A stretch of 16,745 nucleotides of DNA from SFDP01 sp051653625. GTDB lineage: Bacteria > Bacillota > Clostridia > Lachnospirales > Lachnospiraceae. Where the stretch lies: contig JBOFWM010000066.1 of assembly GCA_051653625.1 (NCBI GenBank), positions 1 to 16,745 on the forward strand. Reading direction: 5' to 3'. Shown piece by piece: positions 1 to 6,707 of the stretch. The notes under the pieces were generated by a model. The model was given only the letters and a program-made list of their open reading frames with translations, was not told the DNA's origin and ran no database searches. Both the position numbers and the translations under genes were made by a program. Within the stretch, counting starts at the first letter, position 1. Each line of letters opens with the position of its first letter.

Positions 1-56
1 TGAATGTGATATCATTTGTAAAGTTGTCAGAAATGAGATTGTAAGGAGGAATTTAT

Positions 57-380
57 ATGAATAATTCTAGAATTATTGGCAATAACATAAATTTAGAATT
101 GAAAAAGCAATCAATAGGAATGTCTGATTTTGCTAATAAATTGGGATTTTCCTTATCAGATGTTTACAGATTGATTGAAGGAAGATTGTTTCTTCCACCA
201 ACTCAATTATCAAAGATCGCTGACATTTTAGGGATTACTAAGGAACAGGTGATTGAAAACAAAGGAATGATGGAGTATAATTCCTTAGTTCATAACTTTA
301 GAGATTTTAAAAGTGAAGATAATCAAGAATTAGTACTTGATTTGATAGATATGTATGCTGATTTAGCTGAAGCATTATAA
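57..380 (+). CDS. Xre-like helix-turn-helix DNA-binding protein (antitoxin/repressor-like)
   Basis: A 107-residue protein. Residues about 13-60 look like a lambda-repressor/Xre helix-turn-helix: a helix with SDFANKLG, a turn, a recognition-like helix with SDVYRLIEGR, then LSKIADILGI. The acidic C-terminal tail (about 75-107) could be a dimerisation or partner-binding arm. The ATG has a strong AAGGAGG site at 42-48. The next gene encodes an ImmA/IrrE-type peptidase, and in known pairs of this kind the peptidase inactivates the Xre repressor. A repressor or antitoxin role for the trio is therefore inferred. A symmetrical hairpin with a T-run follows the stop, so the two downstream genes would need read-through or their own promoter. 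The HTH call is firm; the partner role is inference. Confidence 0.82.
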   Translation: MNNSRIIGNNINLELKKQSIGMSDFANKLGFSLSDVYRLIEGRLFLPPTQLSKIADILGITKEQVIENKGMMEYNSLVHNFRDFKSEDNQELVLDLIDMYADLAEAL

Positions 381-385
381 AGTAG

Positions 386-419
386 AAAAAGGCAAAATGA
401 TAAACATTTTGCCTTTTTT
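386..419 (+). terminator. Rho-independent terminator/attenuator between the Xre and peptidase genes
   Basis: Arms AAAAAGGCAAAATG (386-399) and CATTTTGCCTTTTT (405-418) are exact reverse complements around a 5-nt loop, and the T-run ends the structure. It lies only 6 bp after the Xre stop and about 15 bp before the next ATG. It would lower expression of the peptidase and PIN genes relative to the Xre gene, which would suit a module that makes excess antitoxin. Because the stem has an A-run on one side and a T-run on the other, it could work in both directions. Confidence 0.8.
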
Positions 420-434
420 GTATAGGAGAGAGAG

Positions 435-1253
435 ATGTATTCTATTTTATCAGAAGAAATAGTATTAAAAATTAGAAAAGAAGTAGAAAAAATAAAAGAA
501 GAATATCAGATTGTTAATCCTATAGTAAGGAGTGATATATTTGAAATTCTTGATAATATTTGTGTGGTTCTTCGATATCCTCTTGATAATGATGAAGAAG
601 CTAATGGGATTCATGTTGAAAGATGGATAAAAGGTGAAAAAAAAGACTTTGTTTTTATCAATACTAGTAACAGTATTGAAAAGCAGATATATACAGCCGC
701 ACATGAGTTAGGTCATGTATGGAAAATAGATGAAAAGGTATTAGCTGAGGTTGATGAAATTGTGGATTCTGAGGCAATTATAAATAGATTTGCAGCAGAA
801 TTATTAATGCCAAGTGAGATATTTAAGAAGTTTTTCTTGATGGAATGTGCTAAAAACAATATCCATGGAGGGGCAGTAGAAGATAAAGTATTGATTAAGG
901 TAATTGTTTTTCTTATGAATACGTTTATGGTTCCATACAAAGCAATTATTTATAGAATTGAGGAAATCGGATATATAGATACCTTTAATAGAGAAAAATT
1001 AGAAGAGATAGAAAGAAAAAATCAGGATTTAATTAAGGAATGTATAAAGTCTGGTGATTATCAAAATATTTTTAAAACAGAGAAACAGAAATCAATGAGT
1101 GAGTTGTATAATATGTTGGAAGAAGCTGAACAGAGAGAATTAATTTCAAATACAAAGTTGGAAAGTATCAGAGGGAGATTTGATTATAAGAAAAGTCCAG
1201 TAATATACGATGATCAAGAAGAAATAGCAATAATAAATATTTCTGAGGAGTAA
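435..1253 (+). CDS. ImmA/IrrE family metallo-endopeptidase
   Basis: A 272-residue protein with the gluzincin-type zinc motif AAHELGHVWK: His90 and His94 as ligands and Glu91 as catalytic base. The family's downstream helix EAIINRFAAELLMP follows at about 113-126 and would supply the third ligand. Length and order fit ImmA/IrrE (COG2856) peptidases, which cleave or derepress Xre-type repressors; ImmA does this in ICEBs1. Residues after about 170 are charged, with no second domain I can name. The start has an AGGAGAGAGAG ribosome site at 424-434. The gene ends 3 bp before the next one, so the two are probably co-translated. The upstream Xre protein is the natural substrate candidate and the PIN-like protein the likely effector; this is inferred from gene order. 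Confidence 0.88.
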   Translation: MYSILSEEIVLKIRKEVEKIKEEYQIVNPIVRSDIFEILDNICVVLRYPLDNDEEANGIHVERWIKGEKKDFVFINTSNSIEKQIYTAAHELGHVWKIDEKVLAEVDEIVDSEAIINRFAAELLMPSEIFKKFFLMECAKNNIHGGAVEDKVLIKVIVFLMNTFMVPYKAIIYRIEEIGYIDTFNREKLEEIERKNQDLIKECIKSGDYQNIFKTEKQKSMSELYNMLEEAEQRELISNTKLESIRGRFDYKKSPVIYDDQEEIAIINISEE

Positions 1254-1256
1254 CTA

Positions 1257-1865
1257 ATGATAGAAAGACAAAAAGTTATTGTAGATACGGATTTTATGGA
1301 TTATATGACTCGAGGAAAAGATGGTTTAGAATACTATTTCAAAAAAATTGTTGATGATTTAAAGTTAGAGCCTGTTGTTCACGAGTTTCTATATGAAAAA
1401 GAAATGATGGGAAATCCTCTTGTTTCAAAACTTGTCAGAGAGAAAAGATTGACAGTGATTAAATATCAAGATTTTCTTACTGATTTGGACGATACATATT
1501 ATAGTAATTTGTTTTCGGATTTGTATAAATTTTGTAATGATCGTCCATTAAATTTTGGAAGAGCAAATTTCCGAACATATCAGGAAAGTGAAGCTAACTT
1601 GGGTGAAATTCATTCTGTAATACTTGCGTTATATACAGAATATCCGCTCTTTTTGTCTAATGACAATGGTTCTAAAACAATGGCTACTACAAAAATTAAT
1701 ACGGCATTGTACCAGCTTGAAGTAAAGAATGTTATAGATATATTTGATGAACTTTCTACAATGAAAAATACAGCTATAAGTAAAAAAGATTTTATAAATT
1801 TGACTAAAGGCGATGATACAAGAAAGAGTAATATTCAAAGGATTAAAGAGAAATGGGTAGATTAG
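1257..1865 (+). CDS. PIN-like domain protein, probable nuclease/toxin of the Xre-ImmA module
   Basis: A 202-residue protein with the acidic layout of a PIN-like RNase fold: VIVDTDFMDYM with Asp10 on the first strand, Glu43 in VVHEFL, Glu117 in GEIHSVILAL, and Asp136 in LFLSNDNGSK. The last resembles the late conserved aspartate next to a small polar stretch in VapC-type proteins. PIN enzymes are Mg-dependent ribonucleases and often TA toxins. There are no membrane segments. The start lies 3 bp after the peptidase stop and a GAGGAG sits just upstream, which implies coupling. The protein is longer than classic VapC (about 130 residues), so it belongs to a larger PIN-like subgroup or has an extra C-terminal region from about 150. 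The fold is fairly well supported; the toxin role is inferred. Confidence 0.68.
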   Translation: MIERQKVIVDTDFMDYMTRGKDGLEYYFKKIVDDLKLEPVVHEFLYEKEMMGNPLVSKLVREKRLTVIKYQDFLTDLDDTYYSNLFSDLYKFCNDRPLNFGRANFRTYQESEANLGEIHSVILALYTEYPLFLSNDNGSKTMATTKINTALYQLEVKNVIDIFDELSTMKNTAISKKDFINLTKGDDTRKSNIQRIKEKWVD

Positions 1866-2120
1866 GTATTTGATCTTAAAAGATTAATATGGACTTGACT
1901 TTTAGTTCGATTATCTCTTTTATTTTTAGTAAGGTTATGTTGGCAAAAAATATAATGAGATTACATAGGATGATTTTTTATGCTTACAAAATGCTTGCAA
2001 TAAACTTCAAAACGAGGTGGAATACATAGAATAATTATAAAATAGATACTATATACAGAAGTAATAAGAATGATGAGATACAAGATATAGTATCTCGTAT
2101 CGAGTTTGAATAATATACAA
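1866..2120. other. Gene-free AT-rich block with nested inverted repeats; possible island end
   Basis: No convincing gene is present. The block holds an exact 11-bp inverted repeat, AGATACTATAT (2044-2054) and ATATAGTATCT (2085-2095), plus GAGATAC/GTATCTC inside it. It also holds TATCGAGTTTGAATA (2098-2112), found identically at 15880-15894, and GGTGGAATACATAGAAT, similar to a stretch near 15807. Both copies follow a cargo operon in the same orientation. I infer related mobile-element ends or recombination sites. Confidence 0.45.
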
Positions 2121-2163
2121 GAGCCAAGAAATGCTGAATTTACGGCGTTTCTTGGCTCTCTTT
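2121..2163 (+). terminator. Strong hairpin, probable terminator
   Basis: GAGCCAAGAAA (2121-2131) and TTTCTTGGCTC (2148-2158) form a perfect 11-bp stem around a 16-nt loop, followed by TCTTT. It may end read-through transcripts from the Xre-ImmA-PIN side and may also shield against minus-strand transcripts. Similar hairpins often mark the border between an island end and neighbouring DNA; that part is inference. Confidence 0.6.
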
Positions 2164-2348
2164 ATGTCTCGTGACAACCAAATGACAATACTTTTTGAAA
2201 AAATGGTTGAATAATTTCAGGTGTCAAGGCTGATATTTGTGTAATTGTCATACCTGTAATCATATCGTCTAAACTAAAGATTATGCTCATAAGAATGTAG
2301 TTTTCATTGGAGAAATGATGCAAAAAATTACAGATCAGTATTAGCAAT
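2164..2348. other. No supported gene; weak minus-strand ORF only
   Basis: A 61-codon minus-strand frame (2162-2347) ends just after the hairpin. It has no good ribosome site and matches no family I recognise. Its C-terminal part, with MTITQISALTPEIIQ, faintly recalls tails of PD-(D/E)XK transposase-like proteins, but this is too weak to call. It could be the 3' scrap of a lost gene. Confidence 0.25.
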
Positions 2349-2672
2349 TTAAGAACGTTTCCTTTTTGGAATTCTTTCTGGTAGTTCTGAATACATTTCG
2401 CTTATCATTTTCTGTAACAAATCCTTATCTTCTAAAATCGTAACTGGGAGCATCTGTTTTGCTCCTTCATATGCTGGCTCTGGTATGCTTTTTGGCATGT
2501 ACTTTTTACTAGCCTCAGTAATCTTTACCATAAAACCACTTCCGTATATGCCACCAAAAATTCGTTCTTTATAATAAAAGATATATCCTCCCATCATAGG
2601 AATATTTCGTATTTCTTCCAAATTAGATAATTGTTCCATAATATATTCTGCAAATTCTTTATTTTTTGACAT
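2349..2672 (-). CDS. TfoX N-terminal domain family protein
   Basis: A 107-residue protein consisting of a single TfoX-N domain. It has MSKNKEFAEYIMEQL at the start, the family's small/Gly stretch PMMGGYIFYYKERIFGGIYG at about 25-44, and a lysine-rich end. TfoX/Sxy regulates competence in Proteobacteria; stand-alone TfoX-N proteins in Firmicutes have no fixed role. The ATG has AGAGGTAC directly upstream. The gene starts 8 bp after the AraC-DUF3795-like gene on the same strand, so the two form an operon. In Firmicutes, TfoX-N and AraC/DUF3795 proteins are often small accessory regulators. Length is normal, so this copy looks intact. Confidence 0.8.
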   Translation of the reverse strand: MSKNKEFAEYIMEQLSNLEEIRNIPMMGGYIFYYKERIFGGIYGSGFMVKITEASKKYMPKSIPEPAYEGAKQMLPVTILEDKDLLQKMISEMYSELPERIPKRKRS

Positions 2673-2680
2673 ATGTACCT

Positions 2681-3325
2681 CTATTTGTTTCGTAGCGCAT
2701 TTATTCTCATTGCTACATTTTCATTAAATTCCTCATCCGAAAACTTAGGCTCTCTTGTATCTAGCCATATCTTGCATGGAACTTCATTGCATTCCCCGCA
2801 ACTTTTCATGCACTTGTTGTTATTCACACAATCATAAATTGGACATGCTTTTTCCTCAGGTGCATGAAAAAGTTTTCCTTCACATGAATTACAGCCATTG
2901 CACATTTTACCAAAACAATAGCATGAACTACAATCAGTGCCACAAACGCTAATATCTTCTTGTATATTTCCGACATTCTTAAGAGCGATCGCCTTGGCAC
3001 TATATATATCCATTGAATGATATCGCTTAAACTCGCGCAGTAAATGAGATTGGTCAGTGTAACCATATTTATATACTGCATTTAAGACATCAAAATGTGC
3101 TTCATACAAAATATCATTCCATAAAAAATGATAGCGAATTAAATTACTCAGCCTTTTTGGTGACACCCCAATATATTCCTGAAACAATCGTTCTAATTGT
3201 CTAGTACTCACAAAAGATTCCCACGCCACGTCAGAAATATCAAGAGTTCCTTTATTTATTAGTATATTTTGTACCGTATCATTTACAATTTGATTTACTC
3301 TCACATTTGACAATCTCTTTAGTAA
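2681..3325 (-). pseudogene. AraC-type HTH plus Cys-rich DUF3795-like protein, truncated at the 5' end
   Basis: The reading frame has an AraC-type double HTH (VSTRQLERLFQEYIGVSPK, then YGYTDQSHLLREFKRYHSM). A cysteine-rich tail of about 60 residues follows (CGTDCSSCYC, CNGCNSC, CPIYDC, CGECNEVPC), resembling DUF3795 and probably metal-binding. AraC regulators usually carry a sensor domain before the HTH; here it is absent. The open frame runs on past about 3325, but that extension is the antisense of the VirB4 relic and looks random and proline-rich. The gene was therefore cut by the junction, with homologous sequence starting near KRLSNVRVN. Without a native start it may not be expressed. The TfoX-N gene follows in the same operon. 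Confidence 0.72.
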
Positions 3326-4017
3326 GCAAGCTGGGTGCAAAGGATTTCCCCATTTTTGCTGATTTGTATGAGCTGGTGGAGGAAAAGGCGTCAACTGAGC
3401 AGGACAGACAGGTTTATGCTGACTTTGCCCTGCTCATCAATGACATAGCCACCGTCTCCGACAGCTTTATTTGGAACGGACACAGCACCATCACCAGTGA
3501 CAGCCAGTTTATCTGCCTTGATACCAATGCCTTGCAGGAAACCAGCGACAGCATCAAGCGAACGCAGTATTTCAATATCCTCACCTATTGTTGGGAGCAG
3601 ATGAGCCGTAATCGGGAGGAACGTGTGCTGTTGATTTGTGATGAGGCTTACCTTATGATTGACCAAAAAATGCCGCAATCACTTGTCTATCTCCGCAATG
3701 TGATGAAACGAGCGAGAAAATACGAAGGTGCTTTGGGCATTATCAGTCATAGTGTTATTGACTTTCTATCTGAGAGCATCAAGCAGTATGGGCAGGCACT
3801 CCTTGACATTCCCTGCTACAAACTTCTCATGGGAACAGACGGCCCCAACCTCAAGGAAACCGCCAAGCTATACGATTTGACGGAGGCAGAGCAGGAATTG
3901 TTGTTGGCACGAAAGCGTGGCCACGCATTATTTATGGTAGGGGCAAAGCGATTGCATATTAACTTTGAGATTCCGTATTACAAGATGATGTACATGGGTA
4001 AGGCTGGGGGTAGATAA
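3323..4017 (+). pseudogene. VirB4-like conjugation ATPase, C-terminal fragment
   Basis: About 230 residues matching the C-terminal half of a VirB4/TraE-type conjugal transfer ATPase of clostridial integrative elements (CD1110-like). The Walker B stretch RVLLICDEAYLMID is present (Asp and Glu at about 112-113), followed by LRNVMKRARKYEGALGIISHS and the usual end LFMVGAKRLHINFEI. The Walker A half is missing, so the protein cannot hydrolyse ATP. The fragment is clearly richer in GC than its neighbours, which supports foreign origin. It begins at the AraC junction with no ribosome site. A hairpin follows the stop. Confidence 0.85.
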
Positions 4018-4025
4018 ATAATCAA

Positions 4026-4050
4026 GCCGTGTCACAAGTTGTGGCACGGC
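4026..4050 (+). terminator. Hairpin after the VirB4 relic
   Basis: GCCGTGTCACA and TGTGGCACGGC pair around a 3-nt loop with one G-U pair, directly after the VirB4 stop. The T-run is poor, so terminator strength is uncertain. It could also be read from the minus strand as the end of the membrane-protein gene that stops at 4058. Confidence 0.5.
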
Positions 4051-4057
4051 CTAATTG

Positions 4058-4579
4058 TTATAAGTCGCTTCTCTTTTTGAAGTTTAGTTTCTGCTTATTG
4101 TGTAAAATTTCAATTACTATTCCGACTATTCCAAATATGATAACCGATGTCACCCATATTGGAACCCCAGCGTGTAGATGCAACCTTGCTTGTTCCTCTT
4201 GTGTCATAAGTTCAGTGATTGACTGAATATTTCTTATCTGCATTGCATCTCCTAAGAACTGACCTAATGGAGCGCCAAGTATACCGCCAATTGTCAATGA
4301 GATAGCGACAATATGTTTTTGTAGAAATGCTAATATCATAGCTACAAACCATAAGCAGAGATACCACCTGTTGGCTAACCATTTAAATAGATACAGTTCA
4401 TCAAGAAAGAGTATAGAAATAATGTATAATACCAAAAACGGAAGAAAGCAAAGCAGTGCCACTATAATACGCTTACGGTTCTTAAATATTTCCTTGTCCA
4501 TAACGCACTTAAAGGCAGTAGTACCTATTCCCATAACCATAACGGCGGCTAATGCCATTGACAATAATTTTTTGAACAT
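4058..4579 (-). CDS. Polytopic membrane protein of unknown function with an apparently grafted signal peptide
   Basis: A 173-residue protein. Residues 1-23 (MFKKLLSMALAAVMVMGIGT...) are nearly the same signal peptide as the exported protein encoded at 6076-6675. At residue 27 a second Met starts MDKEIFKNRKRIIVALLCF, which looks like the natural N-terminus of a four-segment membrane protein (hydrophobic at about 38-58, 70-88, 92-112, 140-160; basic C-terminus). No cleavage site sits at the usual place; the AxA motif is replaced by AFKCVM. I infer a recombination that joined a duplicated leader to another gene. The ribosome site GAGG lies about 8 bp before the first ATG. Function is unknown; by position it could be an immunity or self-protection membrane protein. 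A repeated hairpin (4659-4706) precedes it. Confidence 0.6.
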   Translation of the reverse strand: MFKKLLSMALAAVMVMGIGTTAFKCVMDKEIFKNRKRIIVALLCFLPFLVLYIISILFLDELYLFKWLANRWYLCLWFVAMILAFLQKHIVAISLTIGGILGAPLGQFLGDAMQIRNIQSITELMTQEEQARLHLHAGVPIWVTSVIIFGIVGIVIEILHNKQKLNFKKRSDL

Positions 4580-4658
4580 AAATTTTTCCTCGTTTTCCTT
4601 TTGAAATTTGTTAGTATTATGTTCCTTTGCTTGTTGCGTTTTTGTGGTTTATATAAAG

Positions 4659-4706
4659 ATCCCCCTTTCTTCGTTTGATACTATCTCAACGAAAAGGAAG
4701 GGGGAT
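4659..4706 (-). repeat. Leader hairpin, second copy (repeat of 7153-7202)
   Basis: Long imperfect stem (ATCCCCCTTTCTTCGTT with AACGAAAAGGAAGGGGGAT) around a short loop. It shares layout and sequence with the hairpin at 7153-7202, and both flank the identical 17-mer GGGATTTGTGACACTTA (4702-4718 and 7197-7213). In the other copy it directly precedes an exported-protein start codon; here that gene is missing. It marks a duplicated module border. It could be a terminator, an attenuator or a sigma-dependent promoter region. Confidence 0.65.
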
Positions 4707-4773
4707 TTGTGACACTTAGAGAAAAAATTTTTGTTTTTCTATTATTTTAATAATGGCAGCATTATGGGGATGC

Positions 4774-4905
4774 AGTATTAAACTGCTGATGGGAACGGAC
4801 GGCCCGAACCTGAAAGAAACCGCCAAGCTCTATGACCAGACTGAAGCTGAGCAGGAATTGTTGCTGGCACGAAAGCGAGACCATGCGATGTTTATGGTGG
4901 TATCT
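4774..4905 (+). pseudogene. Second, diverged VirB4 C-terminal scrap
   Basis: About 43 residues from KLLMGTDGPNLKETAKLYDQ to the HAMFMV region align with residues near the end of the larger VirB4 relic. DNA differs at many third positions (roughly four in five bases agree), so this is not a fresh copy. It came from another VirB4 gene or an old duplication. It lacks all catalytic motifs and has no start. Together the two scraps bracket the membrane-protein gene. Confidence 0.75.
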
Positions 4906-4931
4906 TCTTTGATTTTTAAGCGCTATAAATA

Positions 4932-5024
4932 TTATTTTTTCTTTTTTAACAATCTATACACACAATATATTACAAATGATAATGTAGATAATACAAGAAG
5001 ACCTATAATTATACCAATTAACAT
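4932..5024 (-). CDS. 30-residue hydrophobic peptide with a Lys4 tail
   Basis: The peptide begins MLIGIIIGLLVLSTLSF, continues as one membrane helix and ends VYRLLKKKK. The ATG has an excellent GGAGGTGAGG ribosome site (5030-5039) at normal spacing, which is the main reason to call so short a gene. It follows the DUF5626-like gene on the same strand by about 70 bp, in the same place that the 53-residue membrane peptide holds after the Gly/Ala-rich protein. One helix plus a basic tail is seen in type I toxins, small immunity peptides and leaderless bacteriocins. Which applies cannot be told from sequence. Confidence 0.6.
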   Translation of the reverse strand: MLIGIIIGLLVLSTLSFVIYCVYRLLKKKK

Positions 5025-5095
5025 AAATACCTCACCTCCTAATGGAAAGACAATGAATTATGTGCAACACACTCCGTTAGAACATCTTTTAATTA

Positions 5096-5599
5096 TTAAA
5101 TTATGCTTACAATAAATTGGTTTCCTTCAATTCTACAATTCAGATAACCATTCCAACTTATTAAATCCCAAATTGGAGTTTGGAATGTGCAATACATACT
5201 GGCGCTGGTGGAATTATGCGTTAGTTCCGCACCAGTGCAATTTATTCCTATAGTCAGATAAAACATATCATATGCATCAACAATCTTACTGTTATCGACA
5301 GTTACATAGTAACTAAAGTTTCCTATACCTGTGTAGAAATAAACTTTCCATTCGCCATCAGAAACATCTTTAGAAGACGTATCTGTCTCTTTTGTCATTT
5401 TTGATGAAATTTTCTCTAATACTATAGTTGCTGAACTTCCATCCGCCAGTATTATTTCTTGTGATTGTGTTTCGCCATTTACCAATTCAAATGTAGATTA
5501 AATTGGTTGTTGGGGTTCAGCTTCAGCTGCAAAAGCACTTACACCCATTGTTAGAGACAAGGCACATACCAATGCCATTGATAATAATTTCTTTAACAT
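5096..5599 (-). pseudogene. Exported DUF5626-like protein with an in-frame stop
   Basis: From ATG at 5599 the frame encodes signal peptide MLKKLLSMALVCALSLTMGV with SAFAAEA cleavage context. A TAA at 5500-5498 interrupts it, and the same frame then continues to 5096 (ELVNGETQSQ..., GDGEWKV-like beta region, YYVTVDNSKIVDAYDMFY, WNGYLNCRIEGNQFIVSII). The continuing frame suggests a single nonsense change, 34 codons from the start, in a protein of about 167 codons. The mature part resembles DUF5626 small secreted beta proteins of Firmicutes (moderate certainty). A TTG at 5485 could restart translation, but without the export signal. The ribosome site GTGAGGAAC is intact, so loss may be recent. 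Confidence 0.7.
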
Positions 5600-5631
5600 A
5601 ATTTGTTCCTCACTTTCATTTTTTGATGTAG

Positions 5632-5856
5632 TTAATAAGTTGCTTCACTGCTTGTAACAGTCTGTGTTTCCGATTTACTACCGTTATAAGCTTTAATAGT
5701 TGCTTGCACACGGTAAGAGTGACCTTTACTTATGCTGTGCGTTTCACTTAGGCTTGTTCTGTGCGAGTCACTTTCAGCAGTAAATGTTTTAAGCGTAACC
5801 CAGCGATCACTTTTGTATTGATGTAGATTTGCGCTGATTTCCACACGAGTGGTAAA
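5632..5856 (-). pseudogene. DUF6147-like exported protein, C-terminal fragment (paralog of 6708-7148)
   Basis: About 74 residues from TTRVEISANLHQYKS to VTSSEATY. They match the C-terminal half of the exported protein at 6708-7148 almost residue for residue, with DNA also close. The signal peptide and N-terminal half are gone. Similarity ends near 5857-5865, and an in-frame stop lies just upstream. The stop is about 33 bp before the DUF5626-like gene start, the same spacing as between the intact paralog and its downstream exported gene. This shows a whole two-gene module was duplicated. Confidence 0.82.
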
Positions 5857-5904
5857 ATTAGGGTGGTGTCAATCAGAATGTGCTGCCGCTCCAGTTTTAT
5901 TGTA

Positions 5905-6066
5905 TTACTTATTCTTAAATCGAATGAGATAGATACAAAGCAAGACCAAGACAATTAATAGACTAAATAATCCCGGAAACACCTGAATTATTTTAAATAA
6001 TGCTAAGAAGCCAAGCACTATTGTTAATGCACAAAGGGATATTAATAATATCTTTATATAATCCAT
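5905..6066 (-). CDS. 53-residue small membrane protein, coupled to the Gly/Ala-rich exported protein
   Basis: The protein starts MDYIKILLISLCALTIVLGF and has two hydrophobic stretches (about 5-27 and 31-48), split by a proline-glycine turn, and a basic end (RFKNK). The ATG has a strong GAGGAGGAAC ribosome site that overlaps the end of the upstream gene, whose stop is 9 bp away, so translation is probably coupled. Small two-helix membrane proteins encoded right after a secreted peptide are typical bacteriocin immunity proteins. This is a role by analogy only; I recognise no family. Confidence 0.72.
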   Translation of the reverse strand: MDYIKILLISLCALTIVLGFLALFKIIQVFPGLFSLLIVLVLLCIYLIRFKNK

Positions 6067-6075
6067 TGTTCCTCC

Positions 6076-6675
6076 TCATTTGTTTGCATCTATTCTCGTT
6101 GCAAGAAGCCACCAATATCCTGCGTCAAATGCGGCACCAGCGGCAATAGCACCAGCAACTGGTGCTGTTACCGGAAAAACAATCGCAACACCAGCAGCTG
6201 CAGCGCCTGCCGTTGTTCCACCAGCTGCCCATGTGTTTAGGTCACTCACAATACGCCTAGTTTCACAATTACATGTATAACGTTGATAACCCCACCAAAA
6301 TATTGTAAAGCTATTTTTCCCTAAGCTGCAGCGATGTGATTTTATAACATGCTCGCCGCCAATAATATTTAGATGTTCATCTGTGGAAATTTGTCCGCTT
6401 TGTATTTCTTGGTTAATAGTTTCAAAATGTTGCTGTAATGCTACAATAGCTTCGGCATTCTTGTTGTTACTTATTGCTGCTTTGGTATCTAATGATAATG
6501 TTCCGTTTTGATTACGAACCACAAATGGTTCAAGCTCAAAAATGTCATTCATTGTAGCCCCTTCTTCGTTTGCTTGTGTTGTATTCGTTTGCACGCCTTC
6601 CGCCGCCAAAGCTGTTGTACTCATTCCCATGACCATAATTGCACATAATGCCATAGATAATAATTTTTTAAACAT
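6076..6675 (-). CDS. Exported protein with a Gly/Ala-rich hydrophobic C-terminus; bacteriocin-precursor-like
   Basis: A 199-residue protein. The signal peptide MFKKLLSMALCAIMVMGMST ends in a TALAAEG cleavage context at about 22-26. A charged region follows (about 27-110, LDTKAAISNN and a helix with QQHFETINQEIQSG). A motif with NSFTIFWWGYQRYTC comes at about 121-135, with Cys135 and Cys137, and then a strongly hydrophobic Gly/Ala-rich segment (about 150-187) before YWWLLATRIDANK. I recall similar secreted Firmicute proteins with a tryptophan-rich stretch followed by a Gly/Ala helix, some suspected bacteriocin precursors, but name no exact family. It is coupled to a small membrane protein downstream. 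A maturation site near the Gly/Ala segment is possible but not shown. Confidence 0.72.
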   Translation of the reverse strand: MFKKLLSMALCAIMVMGMSTTALAAEGVQTNTTQANEEGATMNDIFELEPFVVRNQNGTLSLDTKAAISNNKNAEAIVALQQHFETINQEIQSGQISTDEHLNIIGGEHVIKSHRCSLGKNSFTIFWWGYQRYTCNCETRRIVSDLNTWAAGGTTAGAAAAGVAIVFPVTAPVAGAIAAGAAFDAGYWWLLATRIDANK

Positions 6676-6707
6676 AAATTTTCATTCACTTTCGTTTTCT
6701 AATTAAG

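Noticed and set aside
2162..2347. 61-codon minus-strand frame as a gene
   Set aside because: No clear family match and no good ribosome site; at most the tail of a lost gene.
3326..3394. Longer N-terminus for the AraC-type gene
   Set aside because: This stretch is antisense VirB4 sequence, proline-rich and unlike any AraC family N-terminus.
3391..3678. Minus-strand open frame of 95 codons
   Set aside because: It is the antisense of the VirB4 relic and has no ribosome site or known domain.
4753..5115. 120-codon plus-strand open frame as one protein
   Set aside because: Only about 43 codons match VirB4; the rest is antisense to the 30-residue peptide and leader DNA.
6080..6280. Plus-strand alanine-rich open frame
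   Set aside because: It is the antisense of the Gly/Ala-rich exported protein; GC-rich alanine/glycine codons keep the opposite strand open.
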